Source: Halobacteriovorax sp.
GTDB lineage: Bacteria; Bdellovibrionota; Bacteriovoracia; Bacteriovoracales; Bacteriovoracaceae
Direction: 5' to 3'
Length of the DNA stretch: 64,000 nt
Assembly (NCBI GenBank): GCA_002716825.1
Contig: PBCC01000001.1
Span: forward strand, 55,254-119,253
The stretch's first letter is position 1. Every line of letters starts with the position of its first letter. The position numbers and the translations under genes are program-made. Under the pieces are notes generated by a model, which was given only the letters and a program-made list of their open reading frames with translations, ran no database searches and had not been told where the DNA came from. Below, one piece after another: positions 13,924-24,168 of the stretch.

Positions 13924-16900
13924 ATGTCAGAATATGATTTTTTTGAAAAACCAATATTAAATTCACCATATGAATACCCGTCGCGTCACTGGGAAATTGA
14001 TGAAAGTGGGCAGCCAACACAAAAAGTTATTGAAAAAAGAAGAATTGTTAAATTCATTACGCCAATACCTAAACCTAGAAAGAAAAAAGGTGTTGAAGTT
14101 CAGACACAGTTTGATTTAGGGGGTGATGAAGCAGGAGGTCTCTCAAGAGATGGTCAACTATATGACCCAACTCCCATTATAAATGAATTAAGAACGCATA
14201 TTGATAAATGGAGAGAAATTTCTGATCCGAATAAGTGGAAAGTGACTCCTGAAACTGCAAGATTATTGCAACATTGGCGTCATCATAATTTCCAATCGAT
14301 AAGACCTTTTTTTTGCCAGGTAGAAGCAGTGGAGACAGCAATTTGGCTAACTGAGGTAGCCCCAACTCTTGGGAAAAAAGGGCAGTCTTTTCTTGATCAC
14401 CTCGAAAGGGCCAACCTAGATGCTAACCCAGAAATAATGAGACTAGCTTTAAAGCTTGCAACAGGTGCAGGCAAGACTACCGTTATGGCAATGTTGATTG
14501 CATGGCAAACAATAAACTCCGTGAGAAGACCTCAAAGCAAGAAGTTTACTAAAGGATTTCTAATTGTTGCTCCGGGATTAACGATTAAAGACCGGCTAAG
14601 AGTTTTACAACCCAATGACCCTGATAGTTACTTTGAGTCGAGAGAACTAATACCAAATGATTTGATCCATGAGCTTAAGAAAGCAAAAATCGTCATCACA
14701 AATTATCATGCATTTAAGTTAAGAGAAAAAATTGAACTATCTAAAGGTGGACGCTCTTTACTTCAGGGACGTGGTGAAGACCTCAACACTCTTGAGACAG
14801 AAGGACAAATGCTCCAAAGAGTTATTCCTGAATTGATGGGAATGAAAAATATATTAGTAATAAATGATGAGGCTCATCACTGTTATAGAGAGAAACCAGA
14901 TGATCCTGAAGAAGAAAATCTAAAGGGTGATGATCGAAAGGAAGCAGAGAAGAACAAAGAAGCTGCTCGTCTTTGGATTTCAGGAATAGAGGCTGCCAAT
15001 AGAAAAATTGGTGTAGCACGAGTAATTGATTTGTCAGCAACGCCATTTTTCCTATCAGGGTCTGGCTATGCTGAAGGAACCTTATTCCCCTGGACGATGA
15101 GTGACTTCTCCCTAATGGATGCAATTGAAAGTGGAATCGTAAAACTTCCACGAGTTCCTGTTGCTGATAATATTCCTGGTGAGGAAATGCCTAAGTTCAG
15201 GGTCCTTTGGGAACATATTGGAAAAAGGATGCCAAAGAAAGCCAGAGGATCTTCTGGTGACCTTGACCCATTAAGTATTCCAACAGAATTGCAAACAGCG
15301 CTATCTGCTTTATATGGTCATTATGAAAAAACATTTAATCTTTGGCAGGAGTCAGGGATAAAGGTGCCACCATGCTTTATAGTCGTATGCAATAATACTT
15401 CTACTTCAAAGCTTGTTTATGATTATATCTCAGGGTTTAATCGAAAAAATAATGATGGCTCTGAGCAATTAGAAATGGGGCGTTTAAAACTTTTTCGTAA
15501 TCATGATGAACATGGAAATCCACTTGCAAGACCAAGAACTCTACTGATTGACTCTCAACAATTAGAATCGGGTGACGCTCTTGATAAAAACTTTAGAGAT
15601 ATGGCGAGTGATGAAATTGAGAGATTTAAAAGAGAAATTATTGAAAGAACCGGTGATAGAAAGCAAGCTGAAAACTTAAATGAAGCTGATCTTCTTCGAG
15701 AAGTTATGAATACAGTCGGGCGTGAAGGAAGGCTTGGCGAATCTATTAGATGTGTTGTTTCTGTTTCGATGTTAACGGAAGGTTGGGATACAAATACGGT
15801 TACGCATGTTTTAGGTGTTAGAGCTTTTGGTACTCAATTGCTATGTGAACAAGTAATTGGTAGGGCCCTTAGAAGGCAATCATATGAATTAAATGAAGAT
15901 GGAAGATTTAATGTTGAATATGCAGACGTTCTTGGCATTCCATTCGATTTTACAGCAAAGCCTGTTGTTTCTAAACCTCAGCCTCCTAGAGAAACAATAC
16001 ACGTTAAAGCCATAAGTCCAGAGCGAGATAGTTTAGAGATAACTTTTCCAAGAGTAGCAGGTTATAGAGTTGAACTTCCTGAGGAAAGGCTCGATGCCGA
16101 GTTTAATAAAGATTCGATTCTTGAACTGACTCCAGACTTGGTAGGACCCTCAAAAACAAATAATGAGGGAATTATTGGAGAGGGAGTAAGTTTAGATCTA
16201 GAGCACTTGGATAAAGTTAGGAGCTCTACCTTGTTGTTTAACTTAACTCAAAGGTTGCTTTATACAAAATGGAGAGACCCTGGAGAAGAACCGAAACTTC
16301 ATTTATTTGGACAGTTAAAAAGAGTTACTCGGCAATGGCTTGATAGCTGCTTAGTTTGCAAGGGAGATACATTTCCTGCGCAGCTTATGTATCAAGAGTT
16401 GGCTGACATGGCATGCAATAAGATAACCGCAGGTATAACAAGAAAGCTTATTGGTGAAAAACCAATCAAAGCTATTTTAGATTCATTTAATCCAACAGGC
16501 TCTACAATGTCTGTTAGTTTTAATACCTCTAAGACGAATAGATGGGAAACGGACTCTCGTAAGAGTCATGTAAACTGGGCTATTTTGGACAGTGATTGGG
16601 AGGGAGAATTTTGCAGAGTTGTAGAAGGTCACCCCAAAGTCGTGTCATATGTGAAAAATCAAAGTATGGGATTTGAAGTTCCCTATCGTTACGGATCTAC
16701 TGTTCGTAAATATATCCCCGATTTTATAGTTCGTATTGATGATGGTCATGGCGAAGAAGATCTACTTAACCTAATTGTGGAGATAAAGGGTTACCGGCGT
16801 GAAGATGCAAAAGAGAAGAAAACGACAATGGAGCAATACTGGGTTCCCGGTGTGAATAATTCAAATAAGTTTGGGCGGTGGGCTTTCGTGGAATTTAATG

Positions 16901-16971
16901 AAGTATTCGAGTTTGATAATGAGTTTGATAATTTAATTAGAAAATATACTAAGAATGGTGAAGAATTATGA
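13924..16971 (+). CDS. Type III-like restriction endonuclease subunit (Res)
   Basis: An SF2 helicase-nuclease of 1,015 aa. Walker A ATGAGKTT (about 179-186), DEAH (315-318), SAT (371-373), and a C-terminal RecA lobe with EQVIGRALRRQSY. The C-terminal PD-(D/E)xK nuclease is visible as PDF (Asp933) followed by EIK (Glu953, Lys955). The N-terminus (FFEKPILNSPYEYPSRHWE) matches the BPTD_3080-type restriction endonuclease family. It would translocate on and cut unmodified DNA with the downstream methyltransferase. Its stop overlaps the mod start by 4 nt (ATGA), showing tight coupling. Confidence 0.93.
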   Translation: MSEYDFFEKPILNSPYEYPSRHWEIDESGQPTQKVIEKRRIVKFITPIPKPRKKKGVEVQTQFDLGGDEAGGLSRDGQLYDPTPIINELRTHIDKWREISDPNKWKVTPETARLLQHWRHHNFQSIRPFFCQVEAVETAIWLTEVAPTLGKKGQSFLDHLERANLDANPEIMRLALKLATGAGKTTVMAMLIAWQTINSVRRPQSKKFTKGFLIVAPGLTIKDRLRVLQPNDPDSYFESRELIPNDLIHELKKAKIVITNYHAFKLREKIELSKGGRSLLQGRGEDLNTLETEGQMLQRVIPELMGMKNILVINDEAHHCYREKPDDPEEENLKGDDRKEAEKNKEAARLWISGIEAANRKIGVARVIDLSATPFFLSGSGYAEGTLFPWTMSDFSLMDAIESGIVKLPRVPVADNIPGEEMPKFRVLWEHIGKRMPKKARGSSGDLDPLSIPTELQTALSALYGHYEKTFNLWQESGIKVPPCFIVVCNNTSTSKLVYDYISGFNRKNNDGSEQLEMGRLKLFRNHDEHGNPLARPRTLLIDSQQLESGDALDKNFRDMASDEIERFKREIIERTGDRKQAENLNEADLLREVMNTVGREGRLGESIRCVVSVSMLTEGWDTNTVTHVLGVRAFGTQLLCEQVIGRALRRQSYELNEDGRFNVEYADVLGIPFDFTAKPVVSKPQPPRETIHVKAISPERDSLEITFPRVAGYRVELPEERLDAEFNKDSILELTPDLVGPSKTNNEGIIGEGVSLDLEHLDKVRSSTLLFNLTQRLLYTKWRDPGEEPKLHLFGQLKRVTRQWLDSCLVCKGDTFPAQLMYQELADMACNKITAGITRKLIGEKPIKAILDSFNPTGSTMSVSFNTSKTNRWETDSRKSHVNWAILDSDWEGEFCRVVEGHPKVVSYVKNQSMGFEVPYRYGSTVRKYIPDFIVRIDDGHGEEDLLNLIVEIKGYRREDAKEKKTTMEQYWVPGVNNSNKFGRWAFVEFNEVFEFDNEFDNLIRKYTKNGEEL

Positions 16972-19703
16972 GACAGAAAATTGATAACATTACGCATGAA
17001 GATGCGACTAGAAAAAATATCCCAACTGCGGAGCTGCAATCAATAATGCAGAAGGGGGATCTAACACCTGTTCAAGTTGCTTATATGCGACGGAATGCCG
17101 ATCTAGATCCTCAGTTGGTTTGGAGAGGTAAGGATCTTGTAAATTCATCAGATTTAGTTTCTTATGCACCACCTTTGTACATACAAGAGAAAGTACACCC
17201 TAAGGTGTTAATTGATAGTTTGGCGAGATATTCAAACAAAGATATTGGCGAACAGGTTGATCTATTTGATGACTTCAATGGTTTACCTGATGAAGATGCT
17301 AAGACTGAGTTTTACAAGCACGAAGGGCATTGGACAAACCGGATGATTTTAGGTGATGGCTTGCAAGTGATGGTGTCACTTGCTGAGCGTGAATCCTTAA
17401 GAGGAAAGGTTCAGTCTATATTTATCGATCCTCCATATGGAATTAAGTTCAATTCTAACTTTCAGTGGTCAACGACGTCTCTGGATGTAAAAGACGGAAA
17501 AATGGACCATATTACCCGTGAGCCGGAGCAAGTAAAAGCTTTCAGAGATACATGGAGAGACGGTATTCATTCATACTTAAGTTATTTACGTGACAGGGTT
17601 ACAGTCGCCAGAGATCTTCTTCATGACACGGGCTCTATTTTTGTACAGATTGGAGATGAGAATGTACATCTTGTTAGATCATTACTAGATGAGATATTCG
17701 GTAGAGATAGCTTTGTAAGTCAAATCTCTTTTGTTAAGGCTGGTGCACTTGGTGCAACGGGGTTACCAAGACGCCTTGATTATGTTCTTTGGTATTCTAA
17801 AAATCAAGGGAGTTATAAATATAGAAAATTTCTTATTGAAAAAGATGTATCGGAACGAGGGGCTTACAATAGAATCGTTAATGACGATTATTCATTAAGA
17901 CCTCTGTCTAAAGATGAAAAACAAGATCCCAAGTTGATAGATGTTACAAAGCTATGTCGAACAGTTTCTTTTACAAAGCCAGGACCTGGAGCTCGTTATC
18001 CATTAAAGTTCAGGGGAAGTGAGTATCATCCAGGTAGGCGCTGGTGGGGCTTCCCTGAGGAGAGCGCTCAAAAGGTAATTAGGGCTGGTCGACTAGTACA
18101 GACTGGAAAAAGTGTGGAAAGTTTACGATATTGGAATGACTATGCTGCTCAGGAGATTTCAAACTTGTGGACTGATACTGGCTCAGGTAGCGGTATGAAA
18201 AAAGTTTATGTTGTTCAAACGAACGTAGAAGTTATCAAACGCTGCATACTAATGTCTACCGACCCCGGAGACCTCGTACTTGATCCAACTTGTGGCTCAG
18301 GAACAACAGCATATGTAGCAGAGCAATGGGGGCGAAGATGGATAACAATTGATACTTCAAGAGTTGCTCTAGCGTTAGCGCGATCTAGAATAATGGGAGC
18401 AAAGTTTCCATACTATCTACTTTCTGATAGTGAAGAGGGTGCAAAGAAAGAATCAGAATTATCAATGCAGGACTTTCAGCCAAGGAAAACATTTAGAAAT
18501 ATAATGCATGGATTTGTCTATAAAAGGGTTCCTCGTATAACTCTTAAAGCTATTACTCAGAACCATGAAATTGATAACATATGTGATAAATTTGAACCCT
18601 TGATAAAGGCTCGATTAGACTCATTTAACAAATTGAATAAATCTAAATTAAATGAATGGGAATTGCCCTCTGAGGCTTCGTGTGATTGGTCTTCGAAATC
18701 TGTTGAAGAATACAAAGAATTGAAAAAACTTCAAATCCAGAAGCAAAATCAAATTGATAATGCAATTAACGCACGTGCAAGCTTTGAACATCTTTATGAC
18801 CAGCCATACGAGGATAATAGTAGAGTAAGAGTTTCTGGTCCGTTTACTGTAGAGTCTATATCTCCACACAAAAGTCTACCTTTAGATGAGAATGATGAAA
18901 TTATTAATTCTAAAACAAATGGCATTACAAATGGAGAACAGGATTTTGTTTCAATTATTATGGAGAATATTAAGAGTGCAGGAGTTCAGCAAGTAGCAAA
19001 GAATGACAAGATTGAATTTGAATCAATTGCCCCGTGGCCCGGAGAGTTTATTTGTGCAGACGGAGTTTATTACGAGGGAGATAAACGTAAAAGGGCTGCG
19101 ATCTTAATAGGACCAGAGTTTGGAACCTTGTCTCGACCAGATCTAGTTTCAGCAGCTAGAGAGGCTGCCGAGGCTGACTTTGATGCTCTAATTACATTTG
19201 CGTTTAATTATGATGCACACTCTTCTGAGTTTAGTAGGCTTGGACGAATTCCAGTGTTGAAAGCGAGAATGAACGCTGACTTGCATATGGCAGATGATCT
19301 GAAAAATACTGGGAAAGGTAACTTGTTTGTCATATTTGGAGAGCCAGATATAGATATAATAGACCTTGGGGAAACGTTGAAGGTTAAAGTAAATGGCGTG
19401 GATATATTTGACCCTTCTTCTGGTGAAGTACGTAGCGATAGCGTTGATGGTATAGCTTGCTGGTTTATAGACACAAATTACAATGAAGAAAGTTTCTTTG
19501 TGAGGCACGCATACTTTATTGGTGCGAATGATCCATATGATGCTCTGAAAAAAACTTTGCGTAATGAGATAAATGAAGAGGCGTGGGAGTCTGTCAACAG
19601 TGATATTTCGCAGGAGTTTTACAAACCAACAACAGGCAGGATTGCAGTTAAAGTGATAAACCACTTAGGCGATGAAGTCATGAAAGTCTACAAGGTTGAT
19701 TAA
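16968..19703 (+). CDS. Type III-like site-specific DNA methyltransferase (Mod)
   Basis: Beta-class amino-methyltransferase: motif IV DPPY at 154-157 precedes motif I DPTCGSGTT at 439-447, with WITIDTSRVALALARSR after it. DPPY motifs of this class methylate adenine N6 (or cytosine N4). The 911-residue length includes an N-terminal extension and a large C-terminal region (about 500-911) that may hold target recognition and Res contacts. ATG 16968 overlaps the res stop, and its stop overlaps the next ATG by one base (TAATG). It protects host DNA and probably guides restriction. Confidence 0.93.
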   Translation: MRQKIDNITHEDATRKNIPTAELQSIMQKGDLTPVQVAYMRRNADLDPQLVWRGKDLVNSSDLVSYAPPLYIQEKVHPKVLIDSLARYSNKDIGEQVDLFDDFNGLPDEDAKTEFYKHEGHWTNRMILGDGLQVMVSLAERESLRGKVQSIFIDPPYGIKFNSNFQWSTTSLDVKDGKMDHITREPEQVKAFRDTWRDGIHSYLSYLRDRVTVARDLLHDTGSIFVQIGDENVHLVRSLLDEIFGRDSFVSQISFVKAGALGATGLPRRLDYVLWYSKNQGSYKYRKFLIEKDVSERGAYNRIVNDDYSLRPLSKDEKQDPKLIDVTKLCRTVSFTKPGPGARYPLKFRGSEYHPGRRWWGFPEESAQKVIRAGRLVQTGKSVESLRYWNDYAAQEISNLWTDTGSGSGMKKVYVVQTNVEVIKRCILMSTDPGDLVLDPTCGSGTTAYVAEQWGRRWITIDTSRVALALARSRIMGAKFPYYLLSDSEEGAKKESELSMQDFQPRKTFRNIMHGFVYKRVPRITLKAITQNHEIDNICDKFEPLIKARLDSFNKLNKSKLNEWELPSEASCDWSSKSVEEYKELKKLQIQKQNQIDNAINARASFEHLYDQPYEDNSRVRVSGPFTVESISPHKSLPLDENDEIINSKTNGITNGEQDFVSIIMENIKSAGVQQVAKNDKIEFESIAPWPGEFICADGVYYEGDKRKRAAILIGPEFGTLSRPDLVSAAREAAEADFDALITFAFNYDAHSSEFSRLGRIPVLKARMNADLHMADDLKNTGKGNLFVIFGEPDIDIIDLGETLKVKVNGVDIFDPSSGEVRSDSVDGIACWFIDTNYNEESFFVRHAYFIGANDPYDALKKTLRNEINEEAWESVNSDISQEFYKPTTGRIAVKVINHLGDEVMKVYKVD

Positions 19704-21769
19704 TGGAATTTCGAATTTCAGATACATTTACCTCTAGTCTCGGGAAGTTGACTAACGATGAGCAAAAGGCTGTTAAAACAACTTCATTTGACCTTCAGGT
19801 GAACCCTGCAAATCCAGGTCTGCAGTTTCATAGAATAGAAAAATCAAAAGATGATAATTTTTGGTCAATAAGAGTAAGCAGAGATATTCGAGTTATAGTT
19901 CATAAGACTAACTCAAGCTTAATGCTTTGTTATGTTGATCACCATGACAAGGCATATGAGTGGGCAAGCCGAAGGAAGATTGACAAGCATCCTGTTACGG
20001 GGGCTGCACAGCTCGTTGAAGTTAGAGAGTCAATAAAAGAAATTGTAATACCTAGGTATATTGAAAAAGAAACTAATGTTACAAAGCCTCCACTATTTGA
20101 GTCTTACGATGATAGCTATCTTTTAGGTTTTGGAATCCCTTCTGATTGGCTTGAAGATGTAAAACTGGCTCATGAAGATAATTTATTCTCAATTTTAGAA
20201 CATCTCCCAGCTGAAGCATCTGAGGCATTGCTCGAAATTGCTACAGGTGGGACGCCGCAAAGCCAAGTGCCCGTAGCTGTTGAAGATCCTTTTGAACATC
20301 CAGATGCCCAAAGACGTTTTAAAACGGTAGAAACATCAGAAGAACTACAGAGAGCATTGGATTACCCTTGGGAGAAATGGACAATCTTTCTTCATCCAAG
20401 CCAATCTGATTTAGTTGAGAAAACATATAATGGTCCCGCTCGTATTTCTGGATCAGCAGGAACTGGAAAGACTATAGTCGCTCTTCATCGCGCAGTTTTT
20501 TTAGTTAAAAGCAATGATGAATGCAGGGTTTTATTAACAACATTTTCTGAAACTCTGGCAAATGCATTAAGAGTCAGGTTAAAAAGGCTTATTGGAAATG
20601 AACCAAAACTCGGAGATCGGATTGAGGTTCATTCCATGCGCGATATTGGAGAACGTCTTTTTAAAAGAGTTAACTCAGATAAACGCGTTCTCTCGCAGCT
20701 CGAAGAGAAAGAGCTTGTTTTCTCTATCTCTAACAAAATAGATCATCCATTTAGCAACGGATTTATATATAGCGAATGGTCCAATATTGTTGATTCATGG
20801 AGAGTTAAGGATTGGGATGATTATAAGAATGTAAAGCGACTAGGAAGAAAAAAAAGATTAGCTGAAACTCAACGCAAGATTGTCTGGGGTGTATGCTTTG
20901 TAATTATTAAAGCTCTAGAAGATTTAAATGCGATAACCTTATCTGAGATGTATAGCTTAGTCTCAGATACCGTTGAAGGTTTCAAGAACAAACCGTTTGA
21001 ATATATTGTTGTAGATGAATGCCAAGACCTAAGTGTGGCCCAGCTAAGGTTTTTAGCCTCACTTGGAAGAAATGAGACTGATAGCCTCTTTCTCGCTGGT
21101 GATTTGGGGCAAAGAATTTTTCAGCAACCATTTTCATGGAAATCATTAGGAATTGATATACGGGGAAGATCACAAACACTGAGGGTGAATTACCGTACTT
21201 CTCAGGAAATCAGATCTAGAGCTGATCATCTTTTGCCTGATGAGATAACTGATGTCGATGGTAATAGTGAATCACGATTAAATACGGTATCGATGTTCAA
21301 AGGCGAACCGCCCCTATTGAAAATATTTAATGATGAGAAGTCTGAATCAAGTTTTGTGAGTGAACAGATAAATGAACTTGTTGCCAAAGGTTATAAACCT
21401 CACGAGATCGGTATTTTCGTAAGGACAGTATCACAAAGTATTCGAGCAATAGAGTCCGTAAACAAGTCGAATTTAAATTTTTCAATACTAGATGAAAGCT
21501 TAGATATTAAACCTAATCATCTTTCAATCGGAACAATGCACTTGGCTAAGGGATTAGAGTTTCGAGCGGTTTTTGTAATGTGTTGTGATGATGAGGTTAT
21601 ACCCTTGCAATCAAGGATTGAGTCAGTTTCAGATGAGTCTGACCTAGAGGAAGTTTACAATACAGAACGACACTTACTTTATGTTGCTTGTACTAGGGCA
21701 AGAGACTATTTAGCGATTACGGCGACTGATCCAGAGTCGGAGTTCTTAGATGACTTTAATATGAAATAA
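19703..21769 (+). CDS. RelE-like domain fused to UvrD/Rep-type helicase
   Basis: Residues 1-95 look like the RelE/ParE toxin fold: FRISDTFTSSLGKLTNDEQKA, WSIRVSRDIRVIVHK, then LCYVDHHDKAYEWASRR. After a linker (95-230) comes an SF1A helicase: GSAGTGKT (250-257), VVDECQD (436-442), a QTLRVNYRTSQEIR segment, MHLAKGLEFRAVFVM and the motif VI segment LLYVACTRARDYLAI. At 688 aa it is the size of UvrD-like helicases, with the first 230 residues replaced. The N-terminal domain may bind or cleave RNA, or sense translation. It sits in the restriction operon and overlaps mod by one base. Confidence 0.9.
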   Translation: MEFRISDTFTSSLGKLTNDEQKAVKTTSFDLQVNPANPGLQFHRIEKSKDDNFWSIRVSRDIRVIVHKTNSSLMLCYVDHHDKAYEWASRRKIDKHPVTGAAQLVEVRESIKEIVIPRYIEKETNVTKPPLFESYDDSYLLGFGIPSDWLEDVKLAHEDNLFSILEHLPAEASEALLEIATGGTPQSQVPVAVEDPFEHPDAQRRFKTVETSEELQRALDYPWEKWTIFLHPSQSDLVEKTYNGPARISGSAGTGKTIVALHRAVFLVKSNDECRVLLTTFSETLANALRVRLKRLIGNEPKLGDRIEVHSMRDIGERLFKRVNSDKRVLSQLEEKELVFSISNKIDHPFSNGFIYSEWSNIVDSWRVKDWDDYKNVKRLGRKKRLAETQRKIVWGVCFVIIKALEDLNAITLSEMYSLVSDTVEGFKNKPFEYIVVDECQDLSVAQLRFLASLGRNETDSLFLAGDLGQRIFQQPFSWKSLGIDIRGRSQTLRVNYRTSQEIRSRADHLLPDEITDVDGNSESRLNTVSMFKGEPPLLKIFNDEKSESSFVSEQINELVAKGYKPHEIGIFVRTVSQSIRAIESVNKSNLNFSILDESLDIKPNHLSIGTMHLAKGLEFRAVFVMCCDDEVIPLQSRIESVSDESDLEEVYNTERHLLYVACTRARDYLAITATDPESEFLDDFNMK

Positions 21770-21800
21770 TTTTTATAAATGCAAAACATGGAAGTTAAAA

Positions 21801-21986
21801 TTGGTAGAAGATAAGAGAGCTAAGAATTTGGAGCTTCTCAAAGAGAAGCTTAAGACAGAACTCGGAAAAGAGATGTTGACGGAGTATTTAAAGGGAGAAG
21901 AAGGCATCCCTTTGAGGGATATTTTAAGTAGCCATTACAATAGTAATCAGGAAGATAAAAATGAAGTTAAAGACCTTAAGGATTAA
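21801..21986 (+). CDS. Small charged protein (61 aa)
   Basis: A TTG-start ORF of Lys/Glu-rich helix (DKRAKNLELLKEKLKTELG), then LRDILSSHYNSNQED. It lies between the UvrD and SMC-like genes and overlaps the ATPase gene by 26 nt, so it could be coupled to it. The start codon is rare and the Shine-Dalgarno (GGAAGT) modest, which lowers confidence. It may be a small subunit or adaptor of the ATPase. Confidence 0.5.
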   Translation: MVEDKRAKNLELLKEKLKTELGKEMLTEYLKGEEGIPLRDILSSHYNSNQEDKNEVKDLKD

Positions 21987-24168
21987 AGGATTTAGGTCTT
22001 ACGGGTTAGAAGTCCAAGAACTAGAACTTTCAGAGAAGGCAAATTTTATCTGGGGTGGAAACAGTCAAGGGAAAACAGGCTTCACTGAGGCTATAGAGTT
22101 TTTACTAACTGGAAATATTTCAAGAAGAGAAATGCTTTCTAGTAGTAAAGATGAATTTGCGAACTCATTAAGAAATGCTTTCCTAGACAAAGACGAAGAT
22201 GTGTTCGTCGAACTAGTTATAGCGTTCAAGGGCAAAGATGTTTCAATCAAAAGATTTTTACTAGAGGATTATGGAAAGAAGAGTGACTGTAAATCAAAAC
22301 TACTTATAGATACTATCGAGAGTAGTCAGCGTGATTTGGAAAACTATGGTTTTAAGTTTAATCAGCCTCCATTGAGCACACCTATTCTATTACAGCACTG
22401 CTTGAGCTACTTGTTGACGGCCAGGCCACAAGATAGAGCAGATTACTTTAAAGCAGTATTTGAACTTAGCGATATTGATGGATTTATAGAATTAGTTCAA
22501 TTTGAGATTTCTCAGTTTTCTTATAAGAAATCTAGTTTATTAGAAAAGCTAGATCGGTTGGCTACATATGCAGATTTTAAAAAAGACTTTAGTAAAATCC
22601 TTAAGAATGCTAAGGGAAGCACTGTTGTAAGAAATTCTTTGAAAGATGCGATGACTCAGATTTTGGGAATTAATAATGATAACAGTTCATTTGATTCTCT
22701 AGTTCAGGTCTTTAAGTCGAAGATAGAGTCAGAACAGGCAAAGGCATTCCCATTAAAATGGCTTAAAAGAGATCCTATTCCTGAAATAATTTTAGAGCCA
22801 AAACTTTTGACAAGTATAGCTGAAGTAAAAAATTTAGAGGTCAGCGTTGATGATTCCTTAAAGCAGTTTGTAGGTGTGTATTCTGAAATTCAAAAACAGT
22901 CACAAAATAAAACTATACCTTTAAATGATTCTACCTGTCCTGTCTGTAATACAAGGGGGGCACTTGACGGGGAAAGGATTGACGAAATCATTAACTTTTT
23001 AAAGTCTAATAGTGATTATCAAAATAAAAGTAACCTGTTAAAGGCTGAAATATCCACTTTAGAGCGGAAACTTGAACAATTTTTGGTGGTAGGTAATTAT
23101 CCTGATTTTATAGATGTCGGGATTGCGTCTAGGCACGTCGAAGGATTTACGACCAATGAGGTGAGAAAATATGTTTCAGATGAAAATCTGATTCGAAATT
23201 GGATTAAGTCATTGATTATTTATCTATCAAGCCTGAAGAAGTATAAACGTATTTCAAATGAGCTTAGAGATACGTTGAAAGATATTAAAATTGGAATGCT
23301 AAATAAGATAGATCTAGAAAAGTTAAAGAGTAGCGTTGATGCTTTTAATGATATTAAATCAATTTCTCATGAGAATGAAGTTAACTACATCGAAAACACA
23401 AGAATCATCAAAGAGGCAATTCAAAGCAAAATATCTGTTCAGACTAATACTGTAGGTTGGGCTGAAATTCTTTATCTGTCAGAAAGCATTGAAGAACTGG
23501 AAAAGGATTTAGTTGACTACTTTAAGTTTTTAGAAAAGATAAAGTATTTTGAGAATGTATTAAAAGATATTGATCAAGCAAAAACTGAAGTGCTTGCAAG
23601 TAAGTTTAGCGAACTAAGTGGTGGCATTAAGTATTGGTGGGATCTTCTTCGACCTGAAGAGAGTTCATATTTTGAAAGCGTAATACCCAGGTCAAATACG
23701 AAGAGAAGCATTGATTTCAAAGTTGCGCTACAGTCAGGAAATGATTCTGAGAGCAAGGTTGTTTTAGATGCAGTTGCGATTTTTAGTCAGTCACAAATTA
23801 ACTGCCTGGGACTATCTTCTTTTCTTGCCAAGATGGTCGATTCAAAAAATTCGTTCGTCATTTTGGATGATCCAATTCTCTCTGTTGATGACGAGCATCG
23901 ATCGCACTTTATACATGACGTAATTAAAGAGCTGAATGATAAAGATATTCAACTCATTTTATTAACGCAAGATCAAAAAACATGGTCCTCGATCCAGGAT
24001 TTGTATTCATATATGTCACCTTCTGCATTTCAATTAGAGATGAATAACCCCCAAGAAGGTACTAGAGTTATTAGCAAGGGAGACTCTGCGAAAGCGCAAC
24101 TTTCAGCAATTAAACCGCTCATTAGAAATAAAAATTCAGAAATCAGAAAGATTGCAGCATCAAAATGA
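21961..24168 (+). CDS. Rad50/SMC-like AAA ATPase
   Basis: Begins MKLKTLRIKGFRSY, the usual RecF/SMC/Rad50 start. Walker A is GGNSQGKT (32-39). A single zinc-hook-like CPVC (326-329) lies between two long helical regions, and the C-terminal lobe has a signature-like FSQSQINCLGLSSFLA and Walker B VILDDPILSVDDEH (about 633-646). At 735 aa it is shorter than SbcC or Rad50. It probably recognises DNA ends or structures and activates partner proteins of the operon. It overlaps the 61-aa gene by 26 nt and the 91-aa gene by 4 nt. Confidence 0.9.
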   Translation: MKLKTLRIKGFRSYGLEVQELELSEKANFIWGGNSQGKTGFTEAIEFLLTGNISRREMLSSSKDEFANSLRNAFLDKDEDVFVELVIAFKGKDVSIKRFLLEDYGKKSDCKSKLLIDTIESSQRDLENYGFKFNQPPLSTPILLQHCLSYLLTARPQDRADYFKAVFELSDIDGFIELVQFEISQFSYKKSSLLEKLDRLATYADFKKDFSKILKNAKGSTVVRNSLKDAMTQILGINNDNSSFDSLVQVFKSKIESEQAKAFPLKWLKRDPIPEIILEPKLLTSIAEVKNLEVSVDDSLKQFVGVYSEIQKQSQNKTIPLNDSTCPVCNTRGALDGERIDEIINFLKSNSDYQNKSNLLKAEISTLERKLEQFLVVGNYPDFIDVGIASRHVEGFTTNEVRKYVSDENLIRNWIKSLIIYLSSLKKYKRISNELRDTLKDIKIGMLNKIDLEKLKSSVDAFNDIKSISHENEVNYIENTRIIKEAIQSKISVQTNTVGWAEILYLSESIEELEKDLVDYFKFLEKIKYFENVLKDIDQAKTEVLASKFSELSGGIKYWWDLLRPEESSYFESVIPRSNTKRSIDFKVALQSGNDSESKVVLDAVAIFSQSQINCLGLSSFLAKMVDSKNSFVILDDPILSVDDEHRSHFIHDVIKELNDKDIQLILLTQDQKTWSSIQDLYSYMSPSAFQLEMNNPQEGTRVISKGDSAKAQLSAIKPLIRNKNSEIRKIAASK

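Noticed and set aside
19188..19664. Minus-strand 158-codon ORF inside mod
   Set aside because: Antisense shadow of a strongly recognised methyltransferase; no ribosome-binding site or family features.
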